Origin: Achromobacter sp. RTa
GTDB taxonomy: Bacteria > Pseudomonadota > Gammaproteobacteria > Burkholderiales > Burkholderiaceae_B
Length of the DNA stretch: 64,000 nt
Assembly: GCF_000757485.1 (NCBI RefSeq)
Contig: NZ_JPYO01000041.1
Location: forward strand, 310,001-374,000
Direction of reading: 5' to 3'
Shown: piece after piece, positions 44,676 through 57,124 of the stretch
How the letters are laid out: each line of letters opens with the position of its first letter
Numbering within the stretch: the first letter of the stretch is position 1
Notes under the pieces: model-generated
What the model was told of the DNA's origin: nothing
What the model saw: the letters and a program-made list of their open reading frames with translations, nothing else
Databases searched by the model: none
Translations under genes and position numbers: made by a program

Positions 44676-46097
44676 TCAGCCTTCGGCGGTTTCCGCCAGG
44701 ACGCGCCTGGCTTCCTCGGCAACGCGCTCGGGGGCGGTGCCGCCCACGTGCTTGCGGGCAGCGACGGAGCCTTCCAGGGTCAGGACCTCGTGGACGTCTT
44801 CGGCGATGCTGGCGTGGTAGGCCTGCAGGTCGGCCAGCGACAGGTCGGCGAGGTCGCAGCCGCGCTGTTCGCAGTTGCGCACGGCGTGCGCCACCACTTC
44901 GTGGGCGTCGCGGAACGGCACGCCGCGCTTGACCAGGTAATCGGCCAGGTCGGTGGCGGTGGCGAAACCCTGCAGGGCGGCGGCGCGCATGTTGTCGGCC
45001 TTGACCTTGATGCCGCCGGCCATGTCCGCAAAGATGGTGAGCGTGTCGCGCAGCGTGTCGGCGGTGTCGAACAGGCCTTCCTTGTCTTCCTGGTTGTCTT
45101 TGTTGTAGGCCAGCGGCTGGCCCTTCATCAGGGTCAGCAGGGCGACCAGATGGCCGTTGACGCGGCCGGTCTTGCCGCGCGCCAGTTCGGGCACGTCGGG
45201 GTTCTTCTTCTGCGGCATGATCGAGCTGCCGGTGCAGAAGCGGTCGGCCAGGTCGATGAAGCCCACGCGGGGGCTCATCCAGAGCACCAACTCTTCGGAC
45301 AGGCGCGACACGTGCGTCATGATCAGCGCGCCGGCGGCGCAGAATTCGATGGCGAAGTCGCGGTCGGACACGGCGTCCAGCGAATTGCGGCACACGCCGT
45401 CGAAGCCCAGGGTCTTGGCGACGCGTTCGCGGTCGATCGGGAACGAGGTGCCGGCGAGGGCGGCGGCGCCCAGCGGCAGGCGGTTCACGCGGCGGCGGCA
45501 GTCGGCCAGGCGCTCGGCGTCGCGGCCGAACATTTCGGCGTAGGCCAGCAGGTGATGGCCGAAGGTGACGGGCTGGGCCACCTGCAGGTGCGTGAAGCCC
45601 GGCATGATGGTGCCGGCGTTCTCCAGCGCGACGGCGGCCAGCGCGTGGCGCAGCTGGCGCAGCAGGTCTTGCAGGTTGTCGATTTCGGCGCGCAGCCAGA
45701 GGCGGATGTCGGTGGCGACCTGGTCATTGCGCGACCGGCCGGTGTGCAGGCGCTTGCCCGCGTCGCCCACCAGTTCCACCAGGCGCTTTTCGATGTTCAG
45801 GTGCACGTCTTCGAGGTCCAGCAGCCATTGGAAGCTGCCGGCGTCGATTTCGGAAAGGATCTGCGTCATGCCGCGCTGGATGTCGGCCAGGTCCTGGGCG
45901 CCGATGATGCCTTGGGCGGCCAGCATGTCCGCGTGCGCGAGCGAACCCTGGATGTCGAAGCGCGCCAGGCGCTTGTCGAAATCCACGGACGCCGTATAGC
46001 GCTTGACGAGTTCGGAAACCGGTTCCGAGAACCGGGCGGACCAGGCCTGCGCCTTGTTGGCGAACTGGTTTTGATCGGGGGAGGGAGTCTTTGCCAT
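44676..46097 (-). CDS. argH: Argininosuccinate lyase
   Basis: This encodes 473 residues of the fumarase/aspartase superfamily. [50 protein letters not shown] and the superfamily signature [19 protein letters not shown] (with the catalytic Ser loop) are present. It splits argininosuccinate into arginine and fumarate, the last step of arginine synthesis. No other arg gene adjoins it. It is divergent from the mechanosensitive channel gene. Confidence 0.97.
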   Translation of the reverse strand: MAKTPSPDQNQFANKAQAWSARFSEPVSELVKRYTASVDFDKRLARFDIQGSLAHADMLAAQGIIGAQDLADIQRGMTQILSEIDAGSFQWLLDLEDVHLNIEKRLVELVGDAGKRLHTGRSRNDQVATDIRLWLRAEIDNLQDLLRQLRHALAAVALENAGTIMPGFTHLQVAQPVTFGHHLLAYAEMFGRDAERLADCRRRVNRLPLGAAALAGTSFPIDRERVAKTLGFDGVCRNSLDAVSDRDFAIEFCAAGALIMTHVSRLSEELVLWMSPRVGFIDLADRFCTGSSIMPQKKNPDVPELARGKTGRVNGHLVALLTLMKGQPLAYNKDNQEDKEGLFDTADTLRDTLTIFADMAGGIKVKADNMRAAALQGFATATDLADYLVKRGVPFRDAHEVVAHAVRNCEQRGCDLADLSLADLQAYHASIAEDVHEVLTLEGSVAARKHVGGTAPERVAEEARRVLAETAEG

Positions 46098-46232
46098 GAT
46101 GGGCGGAATTATAGGGCCTCGCGCGGCGTCGGGGCGACGGCGGGGCCGGTTTGCTGGCGGCGAACCTCAAGGCCGGGCCTTTGTCGGATAATCCTGGATT
46201 GGTTTCAAGACCTTAGAGCAGGAAGAGAGTCT

Positions 46233-47555
46233 ATGCCCCTGGAATGGGAAGAGCTGGTCACCCAATTGGATACCCATCTGCCGCGCGAGGCCTGGGCGCA
46301 AACGCTGATCGGAATCGGCGCGCTGATCCTGGCCGCGCTGTTCGTCCAGTGGGTCGTGGCCCGGGTCGTGCTGCTGCTCGCTCACCGTGTGCTGGTGCTG
46401 AGCGGCAGGGGCGACTGGGACAAGGCCCTGCAGCGCCGCCGCGCGTACCAGAACCTCTGGTACGCGGTGCCGTTTGCCGTGGTGTCGATGGGCATAGAGC
46501 TGGTGCCGCACGTCGAGCGGGCGGTGACCATCGTCGGGCGGCTGGCGCATGCCGGCGCCTGGGTCTGCGTGTTCGTGGCCTTCTCGGGCGTGTTGAGCGC
46601 CTGGCAGGACACCTATTCGGCCACGACGCGGGCGCAGACCCGGTCCATCAAGGGCTATATACAGATCGGCAAGCTCATCCTGATGGCGGTTTGCACCGTT
46701 TTGGTGCTTTCCATCCTGATCGACCGTTCCCCGCTCTGGATGATTTCCGGCCTAGGCGCGCTGTCGGCCGTGCTGCTGCTGGTCTTCAAGGACACGCTGC
46801 TGTCGCTCGTGGCCAGCACCCAGCTGACCAGCAACGACATGCTCCGCATCGGCGACTGGATCGAGATGCCGCAGTCCAACGCGGACGGTTTCGTGAAGGA
46901 CATCGCGTTGCATACGGTCAAGGTGCAGAACTGGGATAACACCGTCACCACCGTGCCCACTTACAAGCTGTTTTCGGAAAGCTACCGCAACTACCGGCAC
47001 ATGTTCGAGTCGGGCGGCCGGCGGATCAAGCGCACCATGCGCGTGGACGCCGCCAGCGTGCGTTTCCTGACCGACGAAGAGTCGCAGCGGCTCATGCGCT
47101 TCCGCCTGCTGCACGACTACCTCCACGCCAAGACCAGCGATATCGCCCAGGCCAACCAGACTATGGGCGAGCTGGCCAGCGTGCCGGCCAACCGCCGCCG
47201 CCTGACCAATATCGGCACGCTGCGCGCCTATGCGCTTGCCTACCTGAAGCAGAATCCGGAAGTCCGCCAGGACATGGCGATGATGGTGCGCATGATGGAG
47301 CCCACCTCCGAGGGCATTCCGGTCGAGGTTTATTGCTTTACCGCCGTGACCGCCTGGGTGGAGTACGAACGCATTCAGGGCGACATCTTCGATCATCTGC
47401 TCGCCATCCTCCCCGAATTGGGGCTGCGCCTGTACCAGCAGCCGTCGGGGGCCGACATCGGCGCGATGGGGAGTTCGCTGCGCGAGGGCGCCTGGCAATC
47501 GGCGCTGGCCGCTTCGAGCGAACGCGGGCTTACCGACGCCAAGATGCCGCGCTAG
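46233..47555 (+). CDS. MscS-family mechanosensitive channel (YbdG-like)
   Basis: This encodes 440 residues. There are about five N-terminal spans (first at 21-43), and the pore helix/beta domain follows from about 175. LGALSAVLLLVFKDTLLSLVAS is the MscS pore-type segment, and MLRIGDWIEMPQSNADGFVKDI with NWDNTVTTVPTYKLFSESYRNY strongly recalls E. coli YbdG (MscM), which is of similar length. It opens under membrane tension to relieve osmotic stress. The start at 46233 has GGAAGAG upstream. The frame continues open far to the left only because it is antisense to argH. Confidence 0.93.
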   Translation: MPLEWEELVTQLDTHLPREAWAQTLIGIGALILAALFVQWVVARVVLLLAHRVLVLSGRGDWDKALQRRRAYQNLWYAVPFAVVSMGIELVPHVERAVTIVGRLAHAGAWVCVFVAFSGVLSAWQDTYSATTRAQTRSIKGYIQIGKLILMAVCTVLVLSILIDRSPLWMISGLGALSAVLLLVFKDTLLSLVASTQLTSNDMLRIGDWIEMPQSNADGFVKDIALHTVKVQNWDNTVTTVPTYKLFSESYRNYRHMFESGGRRIKRTMRVDAASVRFLTDEESQRLMRFRLLHDYLHAKTSDIAQANQTMGELASVPANRRRLTNIGTLRAYALAYLKQNPEVRQDMAMMVRMMEPTSEGIPVEVYCFTAVTAWVEYERIQGDIFDHLLAILPELGLRLYQQPSGADIGAMGSSLREGAWQSALAASSERGLTDAKMPR

Positions 47556-47609
47556 GCCTGCCTGCGCGCGTGAGATAATCCGGCCATTGCCGTCAACAGG
47601 CCCTAGCTG

Positions 47610-50088
<2,479 letters not shown>

Positions 50089-50101
50089 TTTTTTGCTTGG
50101 G

Positions 50102-50296
50102 GTGTCAGACACCCGGGTAGCGTCCGCGCGGGATGAAGGGCGGCTCGTACGGGTGTCAGACACTTGAGCTGCCTCGCCAGTGTCAGAGACCTGAGCTGCC
50201 TCGCCAGTGTCAGACACCTGAGCCGCCTCGCCAGTGTCAGACACCCGTACGAACCCACCTCCCAAACACAAGGCAGTCCTCCCGGGTGTCTGACAC
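50102..50296. repeat. Cluster of six GTGTCNGACAC palindromes after glnB
   Basis: Copies occur at 50102-50112, 50153-50163, 50180-50190 (variant GTGTCAGAGAC), 50207-50217, 50234-50244 and 50286-50296 (centre T). Most are flanked by extra G or C so that the dyad extends to GGGTGTCAGACACCC. The cluster fills the space between glnB and the 3' end of gspF and could stop transcription from both sides or bind a protein. Confidence 0.9.
50165..50245. repeat. Three tandem 27-bp units inside the palindrome cluster
   Basis: Units start at 50165, 50192 and 50219. Each reads TGAGC-GCCTCGCCA followed by the palindrome GTGTCAG-GACC or its exact form. The units differ by only two or three bases, so they arose by recent tandem duplication. 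Confidence 0.9.
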
Positions 50297-50349
50297 TACC
50301 AAGCCTAGACCCTCCTTCGAGCCAAGCCCATCCGGCTGTCCGGCATTCC

Positions 50350-51555
50350 CTACCGTATGAGCTGATTCATCTCCAGGATCGGCATCATCACCGCCAGCAC
50401 GATCAGCAGCACGAATCCCCCCATCAGCAGGATCAGCGCCGGCTCCAGCAGCGCGGTCATGGCCATTGCGCGTCGTTCCAGATCGCGCGACAGGTTCTGC
50501 GCGCCACGGTCCAGCAGCTCGGGCAGGCGGCCGGTTTTTTCGCCGCTGGCGATCAGGTGCACCAGCAGGGACGGAAAGACCTTCTGCGCGCCCAGGGACG
50601 CCGACAGCGCGGCGCCTTCACGCACGCGCGCCGAGGCGTCGTCCACCGCCTGGCGCAGCACGTCGTTGCCCAGCGTGCGGCGGGCGGCGTCCAGCGCGGT
50701 CAGGAGCGCCACGCCGCTGCCCGACAGAATCGCCAGCGTGGAAGCGAAGCGCGCCGCGTTCACGCCCAGCACGAAGCGCCCAGCCAGGGGCAGACGCAGC
50801 AGGCGGGCATGCCAGGCGCGCCGCGCCGCGGGGGCCCGCAGCGCATAGCGCCACAACGCGATCGCCGCGGCCAGCGCCAGGCCCGTGGCCGCGCCCCATT
50901 CGCGCACATAGTCCGACAGCGATAGCATCACGCGGGTCAGCAGCGGCAGTTCCTGCTTGGCCTGGCTGAACGCGGACACCACCTGCGGCACCACATAGCC
51001 CAGCAGGAATATCACGATGATCACCGAAACGCAGGCCACGACCGCGGGGTAGATGAACGCGGTCATGACCTTGCTGCGCAAGGCATTGCGTTCCTCGATG
51101 TAGTCCGCCAGCTTCTCCATCACTTGCGCCAGGTCGCCGGATTCTTCGCCGGCGGCGATCAGCGCGCGGTAGATCTCCGGAAAATCGCGCGGCCGCGAGG
51201 CCAGCGCCACGGACAGGCGGTGGCCGGCGCGCACGTCGTCGCGCACGCCGCCCAGGCTGGCGGCGATGTGTTTTTTCTCGGCCTGTTCCAGGGTTGCGCT
51301 CAAGGCCGCGTCCAGCGGCAGCCGGGCCGCCAGCAGGCTGGCGAGCTGGCGCGTGATCCAGGCAAGGTCGGCGTCCGACAGGCGCGCGCGCAGCGTGGCT
51401 CCAAGCCCCTCGGCGCGGGCCGCCGGCGCGGTCGACAGCGGCAGCAGGCCGCGGCCCCGCAGCTGGTTGCGCGCGCCGCGCTCGGAATCGGCGTCGATCG
51501 TGCCGCGCACGATTTTTCCAAGCGCGTCGGTAGCTTCGTAACGAAAGGATGGCAT
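50350..51555 (-). CDS. gspF: Type II secretion inner-membrane platform protein GspF
   Basis: This encodes 401 residues. The N terminus MPSFRYEATDALGKIVRG is typical. Two GspF domains follow (QLASLLAARLPLDAALSATLEQ and FASTLAILSGSGVALLTALDAA) with three membrane spans (near 170, 220 and 375), ending in ILLMGGFVLLIVLAVMMPI. It forms the inner-membrane platform that couples the GspE ATPase to pseudopilus assembly. It is transcribed away from gspD, unlike the usual gspCDEFG order. The 178-base gap to gspD holds the divergent promoters. Confidence 0.96.
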   Translation of the reverse strand: MPSFRYEATDALGKIVRGTIDADSERGARNQLRGRGLLPLSTAPAARAEGLGATLRARLSDADLAWITRQLASLLAARLPLDAALSATLEQAEKKHIAASLGGVRDDVRAGHRLSVALASRPRDFPEIYRALIAAGEESGDLAQVMEKLADYIEERNALRSKVMTAFIYPAVVACVSVIIVIFLLGYVVPQVVSAFSQAKQELPLLTRVMLSLSDYVREWGAATGLALAAAIALWRYALRAPAARRAWHARLLRLPLAGRFVLGVNAARFASTLAILSGSGVALLTALDAARRTLGNDVLRQAVDDASARVREGAALSASLGAQKVFPSLLVHLIASGEKTGRLPELLDRGAQNLSRDLERRAMAMTALLEPALILLMGGFVLLIVLAVMMPILEMNQLIR

Positions 51556-51733
51556 GGTTGAAAAGCATCGGCCGCGCGCGCGTGCAATCGCGCGAGAGGC
51601 CTGTATTCAAAGGGTTTCCAGGCCGTCACCTTGCCTTTGGAATATGACCGTAGTGTTGCAGTGTCACCCCGTATACTCCGACGCGCTTTCACGTTTTTTC
51701 ACTCGATTTCACGTTTCAGGCACTGATCCCGTC

Positions 51734-54346
51734 ATGCGTCACTTCGCGCAATTCAGCCTTGCGGTTTTGCTTGCGGCAAGCCAACTCGGACCCGCGGCCA
51801 GCACGGCCTACGCTCAACAGGCCGACAATCGCGTCAGCCTGAATTTCGTCGACACCGACATTCCCGCCGTGCTGCGCGCACTGTCGCTATTCACGCAGCG
51901 CAACTTTCTGGTGGATCCCCGCGTCAAGGGCAAGCTCACGCTGGTCTCGGACCGGCCCGTGGACAGCGGGCAGGCGCTGGCGATGCTTACGGGCGCATTG
52001 CGCCTGCAGGGCTTCGCCATTGTCGACGTCGACGGTGTGACCCGGGTGGTGCCCGAGGCCGACGCCAAGCTGCAGGGCAGCGCGGTGGTGGGCGACCCCC
52101 GGCCGGCCGCGAGCGCTTCGGCAGGCGCGGGCAGGCCGCCGGCGCCGGTGCCCGTGTCTGCGTTCACGAAGGGCTCCGGCGGGCGCGGCGGCGAAATGCT
52201 GACCCGCGTGTTTCCCCTGAAGTACGAGAACGCGGCCAACCTGGTGCCGGTGTTGCGCCCGATGGTGCCGCCGAACAATCCCATCAACGCCTATCCGGGC
52301 AACAACACGCTGGTCGTGACCGACTACGCGGACAACCTGGAACGGATCGCGAGCGTCATCGCGCGCATCGACGTGCCCAGTTCCATCGATACGGACGTGG
52401 TGCCGGTGCGTTCGGGCATCGCGTCCGACATCGCCGTGCTGGCGGCGCAGCTGCTGGACACGCAAAGCAGCGATCCGACGCAACGCATTGCCGTCGTGGC
52501 GGATCCGCGCAGCAATAGCGTGCTGATCCGCGCGGGCAGCCCGGCGCGCACGCGGCTTGCCCGCGACCTGATCATGAAACTCGACGCGCAGCAGAACCGC
52601 GCGGGCAATCTGCACGTGGTGTACATGCGCAATGCGCAGGCCACGCGCATCGCCGAGGTGCTGGGCGGGCTGCTGGCGGGCCAGGCCAACTCCGCGCCCG
52701 GCGCGGCCAATACCGCGGGAGGAACGGGCGCCGCGCAGTCCGGCGCGCGTGCGCAGAACACGGCGGGCAACAACATGGCGCAGGCGGGCCTGGGCATGTC
52801 CGGCGGGTCCGGTTCCGGCAAGGGCGGCCTGTCGGGCGAGCAGGAGCGCATCGCGCGCGAAGACGGCGGCACGCAGGCGGTGTCTTACTCGGCGGGCGGC
52901 GCCACGATTCAGGCCGACCCCGCCACCAATTCGCTGATCATTTCGGCCCCGGAGCCGCTGTACCGCAGCCTGCGGGAAGTGATCGACCAGCTCGACCAGC
53001 GCCGCGCGCAGGTGCTGGTGGAAAGCCTGATCGTGGAAGTGAGCGAAGAGAAGGCGGCGGAATTCGGCATCCAGTGGATGACGGGCGCCGGCAATATCAA
53101 CAGCGGCGGCACCAGCTTCATCGGCGGCACCAACCTGGGCGGCAGCGGGATTACGGGCACGGGCCCGTCTTCCATCGACGCGCTCGCCAACGGCCTGAGC
53201 CTGGGCGTGGTCAAGGGCACGGTGGACGTGCTGGGCAACGAGGTGATCAACCTGGGCGTGCTGGCCCGCGCCATGCAGAACACGGGCGAGGCGAACATCC
53301 TGTCCACGCCGAACCTGCTGACCCTGGACAATCAGTCGGCCAGCATCCTGGTGGGCAAGACCGTGCCTTTCGTGACGGGACAGTACGTGACCTCGGGCAG
53401 CAACGGCAGCTCCAATCCCTTCCAGACGATCGAGCGCGAGGACGTGGGCCTGAAGCTGAACATCCGGCCGCAGATTTCCGAGGGCGGCGCGGTCAAGCTG
53501 GACATCTACCAGGAGGTGAGCAGCATCGACGAGGCCCGTTCCTCGTCCACCACCGGCATCGTGACCAACAAGCGCGCCATCGACACCAGCGTGCTGATCG
53601 ACGACGGGCAGATCATCGTGCTGGGCGGCCTGCTGGAAGACAGCGTGTCGCTCAGTTCGGACAGCGTCCCGGGCCTGGGGTCGATCCCGGTGCTGGGCGC
53701 GCTGTTCCGCTACGACACGCGCAAGCGCACCAAGACCAACCTGATGGTGTTCCTGCGGCCCTACGTAGTGCGCGACGCGCGCCGCAGCGCCAGCGTCACC
53801 ATGGACCGCTACGACTACATGCGCCGCGCCCAGGGGGCCGCTCAGCCCGGCAAGCATTGGCTGCTGCCGGACATGCAGGCGCCGTTGCTGCCGCCGCCCG
53901 GATCGGCGCCTTCGGTGTCCAACAACGCGTATGACATGCGGCCGGAACAGCTGGCGGAGACGATGCGCCGTCCGCCGCCCGTCACGGTGGAGTCCTTCGC
54001 GGTGCGGCAGTATCCCGCGGCGGCGCAGGCCAGCGACCCATCGCTGCCCATACGGGTGAACCTGCCTCGCGGCGTGAGCGTGGCGGTGGATCCGGATTCG
54101 CTCTATGGCGAGGCGGACCGCAGCAGCGCCACCCTGCAATTCGCTTCCGTCGACGCGCGGGCCGACGCGGACAAGATCGCGCAGCGGGTCCGCGCGAGCG
54201 GCCTGCAGGCCTACGTGCAGCTCGGTCCGGGCGGCATGGGCTACGTGGTGCGCAGCCAGGTGGCCAGGGATCCGGGCACGATTTCCACAGCGACCGCGCT
54301 CCTGCGCGAGCTGGGCTACAAGAGCGAAGTGGTGTCGCAGCTATGA
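51734..54346 (+). CDS. gspD: Type II secretion secretin GspD with a C-terminal SPOR-like domain
   Basis: This encodes 870 residues, longer than most GspD. The signal peptide ends near residue 30 (AYAQQ). N0-N3 domains follow ([56 protein letters not shown]), with a Gly/Ala/Ser-rich insert at about 320-375. The secretin core contains [42 protein letters not shown] and [17 protein letters not shown]. After the usual end ([11 protein letters not shown]) about 190 residues continue. The last 70 (about 800-870: [36 protein letters not shown]) look like a peptidoglycan-binding SPOR domain. It forms the outer-membrane channel. Confidence 0.95.
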   Translation: MRHFAQFSLAVLLAASQLGPAASTAYAQQADNRVSLNFVDTDIPAVLRALSLFTQRNFLVDPRVKGKLTLVSDRPVDSGQALAMLTGALRLQGFAIVDVDGVTRVVPEADAKLQGSAVVGDPRPAASASAGAGRPPAPVPVSAFTKGSGGRGGEMLTRVFPLKYENAANLVPVLRPMVPPNNPINAYPGNNTLVVTDYADNLERIASVIARIDVPSSIDTDVVPVRSGIASDIAVLAAQLLDTQSSDPTQRIAVVADPRSNSVLIRAGSPARTRLARDLIMKLDAQQNRAGNLHVVYMRNAQATRIAEVLGGLLAGQANSAPGAANTAGGTGAAQSGARAQNTAGNNMAQAGLGMSGGSGSGKGGLSGEQERIAREDGGTQAVSYSAGGATIQADPATNSLIISAPEPLYRSLREVIDQLDQRRAQVLVESLIVEVSEEKAAEFGIQWMTGAGNINSGGTSFIGGTNLGGSGITGTGPSSIDALANGLSLGVVKGTVDVLGNEVINLGVLARAMQNTGEANILSTPNLLTLDNQSASILVGKTVPFVTGQYVTSGSNGSSNPFQTIEREDVGLKLNIRPQISEGGAVKLDIYQEVSSIDEARSSSTTGIVTNKRAIDTSVLIDDGQIIVLGGLLEDSVSLSSDSVPGLGSIPVLGALFRYDTRKRTKTNLMVFLRPYVVRDARRSASVTMDRYDYMRRAQGAAQPGKHWLLPDMQAPLLPPPGSAPSVSNNAYDMRPEQLAETMRRPPPVTVESFAVRQYPAAAQASDPSLPIRVNLPRGVSVAVDPDSLYGEADRSSATLQFASVDARADADKIAQRVRASGLQAYVQLGPGGMGYVVRSQVARDPGTISTATALLRELGYKSEVVSQL

Positions 54347-55770
54347 GCTCTCATCCCTTGCCCTATGCCTGGGCCCGCGCGCAGCGCGCGGTGCTGTCGC
54401 TGCGGGCAGGGCGCGCGCAACTGACGGTCAGCCCGCGCACACCGGACTGGGCGGTCCGCGAGATCCGGCGCTGCCACGGCGACATCGCCCTGGCCCAGGT
54501 GGACGACGAGGCGTTGGAAACCCTGCTGACGGCCGCCTACAGCCATTCCGAGGATGCGGCCTCGGTCATGGGGGTGGCCGAGAACGAGATCGACCTGGAC
54601 CGCCTGCTGCAGGACATGCCCGAAGTCGCGGACCTGCTGGAAGCGCAGGACGACGCGCCCGTGATCCGCATGATCAACGCGTTGTTCGCGCAAGCGGCGC
54701 GCGACGGGGCCAGCGACATCCACATCGAACCGTTCGAGACCCACTCGGTGGTGCGCTACCGCGTCGACGGCACGCTGCGCGACGTGGTGTCGCCGCGCAA
54801 GGCGCTGCATGCCGCGCTGATTTCGCGGATCAAGATCATGGCGCACCTGGACATCGCCGAAAAGCGCCTGCCGCAGGACGGCCGCATCGCGCTGAGAGTG
54901 GGAGGCCGGCCGATAGACGTGCGGGTGTCGACGCTGCCCACGGGGCATGGCGAGCGCGCCGTGCTGCGCCTGCTGGACAAGGAGGCCGGCCGCCTGCAGC
55001 TGGAGAAACTAGGCATGGCCTCGGGCGTGCTGGGCCAGCTGGACGGCCTGATCCGGCAGCCGCACGGCATCGTGCTGGTGACCGGGCCCACCGGCAGCGG
55101 CAAGACCACCACGCTCTACGCCGCGCTGAGCCGGCTGGACGCGGCCACCAGCAACATCCTAACCGTGGAGGATCCGATCGAGTACGACCTGCCGGGTATC
55201 AGCCAGACGCAGGTGAACGCCAAGATAGACATGAGCTTCGCGCTGGCCCTGCGCGCCATTCTGCGGCAGGACCCCGACGTGATCATGATCGGCGAAATCC
55301 GTGACCTGGAAACCGCGCAGATCGCCGTGCAGGCGTCGCTGACGGGCCACCTCGTGCTGGCGACCCTGCACACGAACGATTCGGTCTCGGCCGTGACCCG
55401 GCTGACCGATATGGGCGTGGAACCCTTTCTGCTGGCCTCGTCGCTGCTGGGCGTGCTCGCGCAACGGCTGGTGCGGAAATTGTGCCCCGAGTGCAAGCAG
55501 CCGGCCATGCAGGATGGCGAGCGGGTGTTCCATCCGGTGGGCTGCGCGGCGTGCAATCACACGGGCTATAGCGGGCGTTCGGGCATCCACGAACTCTTCA
55601 CCGTGGACGATGAGGCGCGCCGGTTGATCCACGAAGGCCGTGACGAGCGCGAGCTGCGCCGCGCGGCCGTGGCTTCGGGCATGCGGACCATGCGCGAGGA
55701 TGGGCGGCGCTGGGTGGAGGGCGGACAGACCTCGCCCGAGGAAATCGTGCGCGTCACACGCGACGCATAG
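54343..55770 (+). CDS. gspE: Type II secretion ATPase GspE
   Basis: This encodes 475 residues whose ATG overlaps the gspD stop by four bases. The N-terminal domain is followed by [21 protein letters not shown], Walker [16 protein letters not shown], the Asp box [18 protein letters not shown], Walker [13 protein letters not shown] and the His box LATLHTNDS. The zinc-binding tetracysteine module is visible (CPECKQ and CAACNHTGY). It powers pseudopilus extension from the cytoplasm. It is convergent with gspN with only 12 bases between stops. Confidence 0.96.
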   Translation: MSSHPLPYAWARAQRAVLSLRAGRAQLTVSPRTPDWAVREIRRCHGDIALAQVDDEALETLLTAAYSHSEDAASVMGVAENEIDLDRLLQDMPEVADLLEAQDDAPVIRMINALFAQAARDGASDIHIEPFETHSVVRYRVDGTLRDVVSPRKALHAALISRIKIMAHLDIAEKRLPQDGRIALRVGGRPIDVRVSTLPTGHGERAVLRLLDKEAGRLQLEKLGMASGVLGQLDGLIRQPHGIVLVTGPTGSGKTTTLYAALSRLDAATSNILTVEDPIEYDLPGISQTQVNAKIDMSFALALRAILRQDPDVIMIGEIRDLETAQIAVQASLTGHLVLATLHTNDSVSAVTRLTDMGVEPFLLASSLLGVLAQRLVRKLCPECKQPAMQDGERVFHPVGCAACNHTGYSGRSGIHELFTVDDEARRLIHEGRDERELRRAAVASGMRTMREDGRRWVEGGQTSPEEIVRVTRDA

Positions 55771-55782
55771 GGCCCGCGGCGC

Positions 55783-56532
55783 TCAGGTTCCGAACGCCAC
55801 CGTATCGCCCGAGCGTCGCCCCAGCATGGACATCAGCCCGTCCAGCGCGGCGCGGTCGGATTCCCCTGCCGAGCTCGCGTAGCTCGCTTTGCCCTGGAAG
55901 CGCAGGCCGCGGCCGTTGGCGCTGCCCTGGCCGGTCACGTCGAGCAGGCCGTTTTCCGTGCTCAATGCCAGCGTGGCGCCGCCTTTTCCGCCTTGCACGC
56001 GCAGCAGGTAGGTGCCGACGGACGCCACGGGGGCGAGCGCAGTGGCCGCGTTGCGCCAGCGCAGCTCGGCCAGCGGGCCCGGAGGCAGGACTGCGCCCAG
56101 GCGCAGCGGCTGCCAGGATATCTCCAGCATGCCTTGGGGCGCGAGCGTGTTCCATGGGGCGCCCAGCGCGGCCAGCACGGAGGCGGGCGCGCGCAAGGCC
56201 TGGGCGGACAGCGATACTCCATTCCAGGCGGGGCTGGCGCGCACGGGGCCCTGCAACCAGGGATGGGAGATCTCGATGGCCAGCGCGTCCCAGCGCCATT
56301 GCCATTGCACCGGCTGCGGCAGCATGCGGCGAGCCCCCGGCGGGCCCAGTGCGATCCAGGCGCTGCCGCGCCACAGCGTGCCGCTGGCGTCCGCCAGCGT
56401 GACCGGCGTGTCGGCCGGCAAGATGGCGAACAGCCAGCGCGCGGGCAGGACGGCGGCCGTGGCCGCCGCCGCGCACGCCAGGCCGGCCAGCAGCAGCGCC
56501 GCATTCTTCCGGGAAAAACGCGATCCGGCCAT
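55783..56532 (-). CDS. gspN: Type II secretion protein GspN
   Basis: This encodes 249 residues with one N-terminal span (about 11-32, NAALLLAGLACAAAATAAVL) and a periplasmic domain rich in beta strands (VTLADASGTLWRGSAWIAL, LLRVQGGKGGATLAL). This is the GspN pattern. It is the last gene of the minus-strand gsp operon, starting 1 base after the gspM stop. Its exact role is poorly known even in model systems. Confidence 0.88.
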   Translation of the reverse strand: MAGSRFSRKNAALLLAGLACAAAATAAVLPARWLFAILPADTPVTLADASGTLWRGSAWIALGPPGARRMLPQPVQWQWRWDALAIEISHPWLQGPVRASPAWNGVSLSAQALRAPASVLAALGAPWNTLAPQGMLEISWQPLRLGAVLPPGPLAELRWRNAATALAPVASVGTYLLRVQGGKGGATLALSTENGLLDVTGQGSANGRGLRFQGKASYASSAGESDRAALDGLMSMLGRRSGDTVAFGT

Positions 56533-56533
56533 G

Positions 56534-57124
56534 TCAGCTCCGCTCCGGCGTCGACGGGGGGGCCAGCTCCACCTTGCCATTGACCAGGCCCGGCAGCGGA
56601 CGCCCGTGGGCGTTGGCGGCGCGAGCCAGGTCGACGCGCCGGACGGCAAGCCCCCAGTCGCGGGCCGCGCCGTCCAGCCACCGCAGCAGCGCGGACGAGG
56701 GCGCCTGGGCCAAGGTCAACAGCACTCCCGGGCCTGCCTCGGGCTCGCCGAGCGTCCATTGCGCGGCGGGAAGTCCGGCGCGTTCCAGCGACGCGGCCAG
56801 CTCGGCGGCCGGCGGCACTGTGCCCGCGGGCGTGGCGGAGCGGCTCCGCAGCGTCATGGCCTGGGCGCTCAGGTCGGCCACGGTGGCCGCTTGCGCGCGC
56901 AGCGCCGGCAGTTCCGCATGGAGCTTGCGCATCGTGTTCAGGGGCGGTTCGATCAGGCCGACGAAGGCGAGCGCGGCACCCAGCGCGAGCCCGGCGCCGG
57001 CCAGCAGGCGGCGCTCGCGCGGCGCCAGCGCTTGATACCGCAGGCGGGCGCGCGCCAGCGCGGGATCCAGGGGCTTGCGGACGGATTGCCAGGCGGCGCG
57101 CAGGCGGTGCGAGAGTGTATTCAT
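56534..57124 (-). CDS. gspM: Type II secretion protein GspM
   Basis: This encodes 196 residues. A short cytoplasmic N terminus, a span at about 40-58 (LLAGAGLALGAALAFVGLI), a coiled region and a ferredoxin-like periplasmic domain are the GspM layout. ALAPRERRLL before the span is a usual GspM feature. Its ATG lies within the gspL end (4-base overlap). It pairs with GspL in the inner-membrane platform. The frame is open further upstream only as an antisense-type artefact of the GC-rich sequence. Confidence 0.9.
   Translation of the reverse strand: MNTLSHRLRAAWQSVRKPLDPALARARLRYQALAPRERRLLAGAGLALGAALAFVGLIEPPLNTMRKLHAELPALRAQAATVADLSAQAMTLRSRSATPAGTVPPAAELAASLERAGLPAAQWTLGEPEAGPGVLLTLAQAPSSALLRWLDGAARDWGLAVRRVDLARAANAHGRPLPGLVNGKVELAPPSTPERS

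Noticed and set aside
44748..47555. A 935-residue open frame ending in the mechanosensitive channel
   Set aside because: The first 1.5 kb is antisense to argH. The channel has its own ribosome site and N terminus at 46233.
50165..50245. CRISPR-like array of 27-bp repeats
   Set aside because: The units are directly contiguous tandem copies without unique spacers, only three exist, and no cas gene is near.
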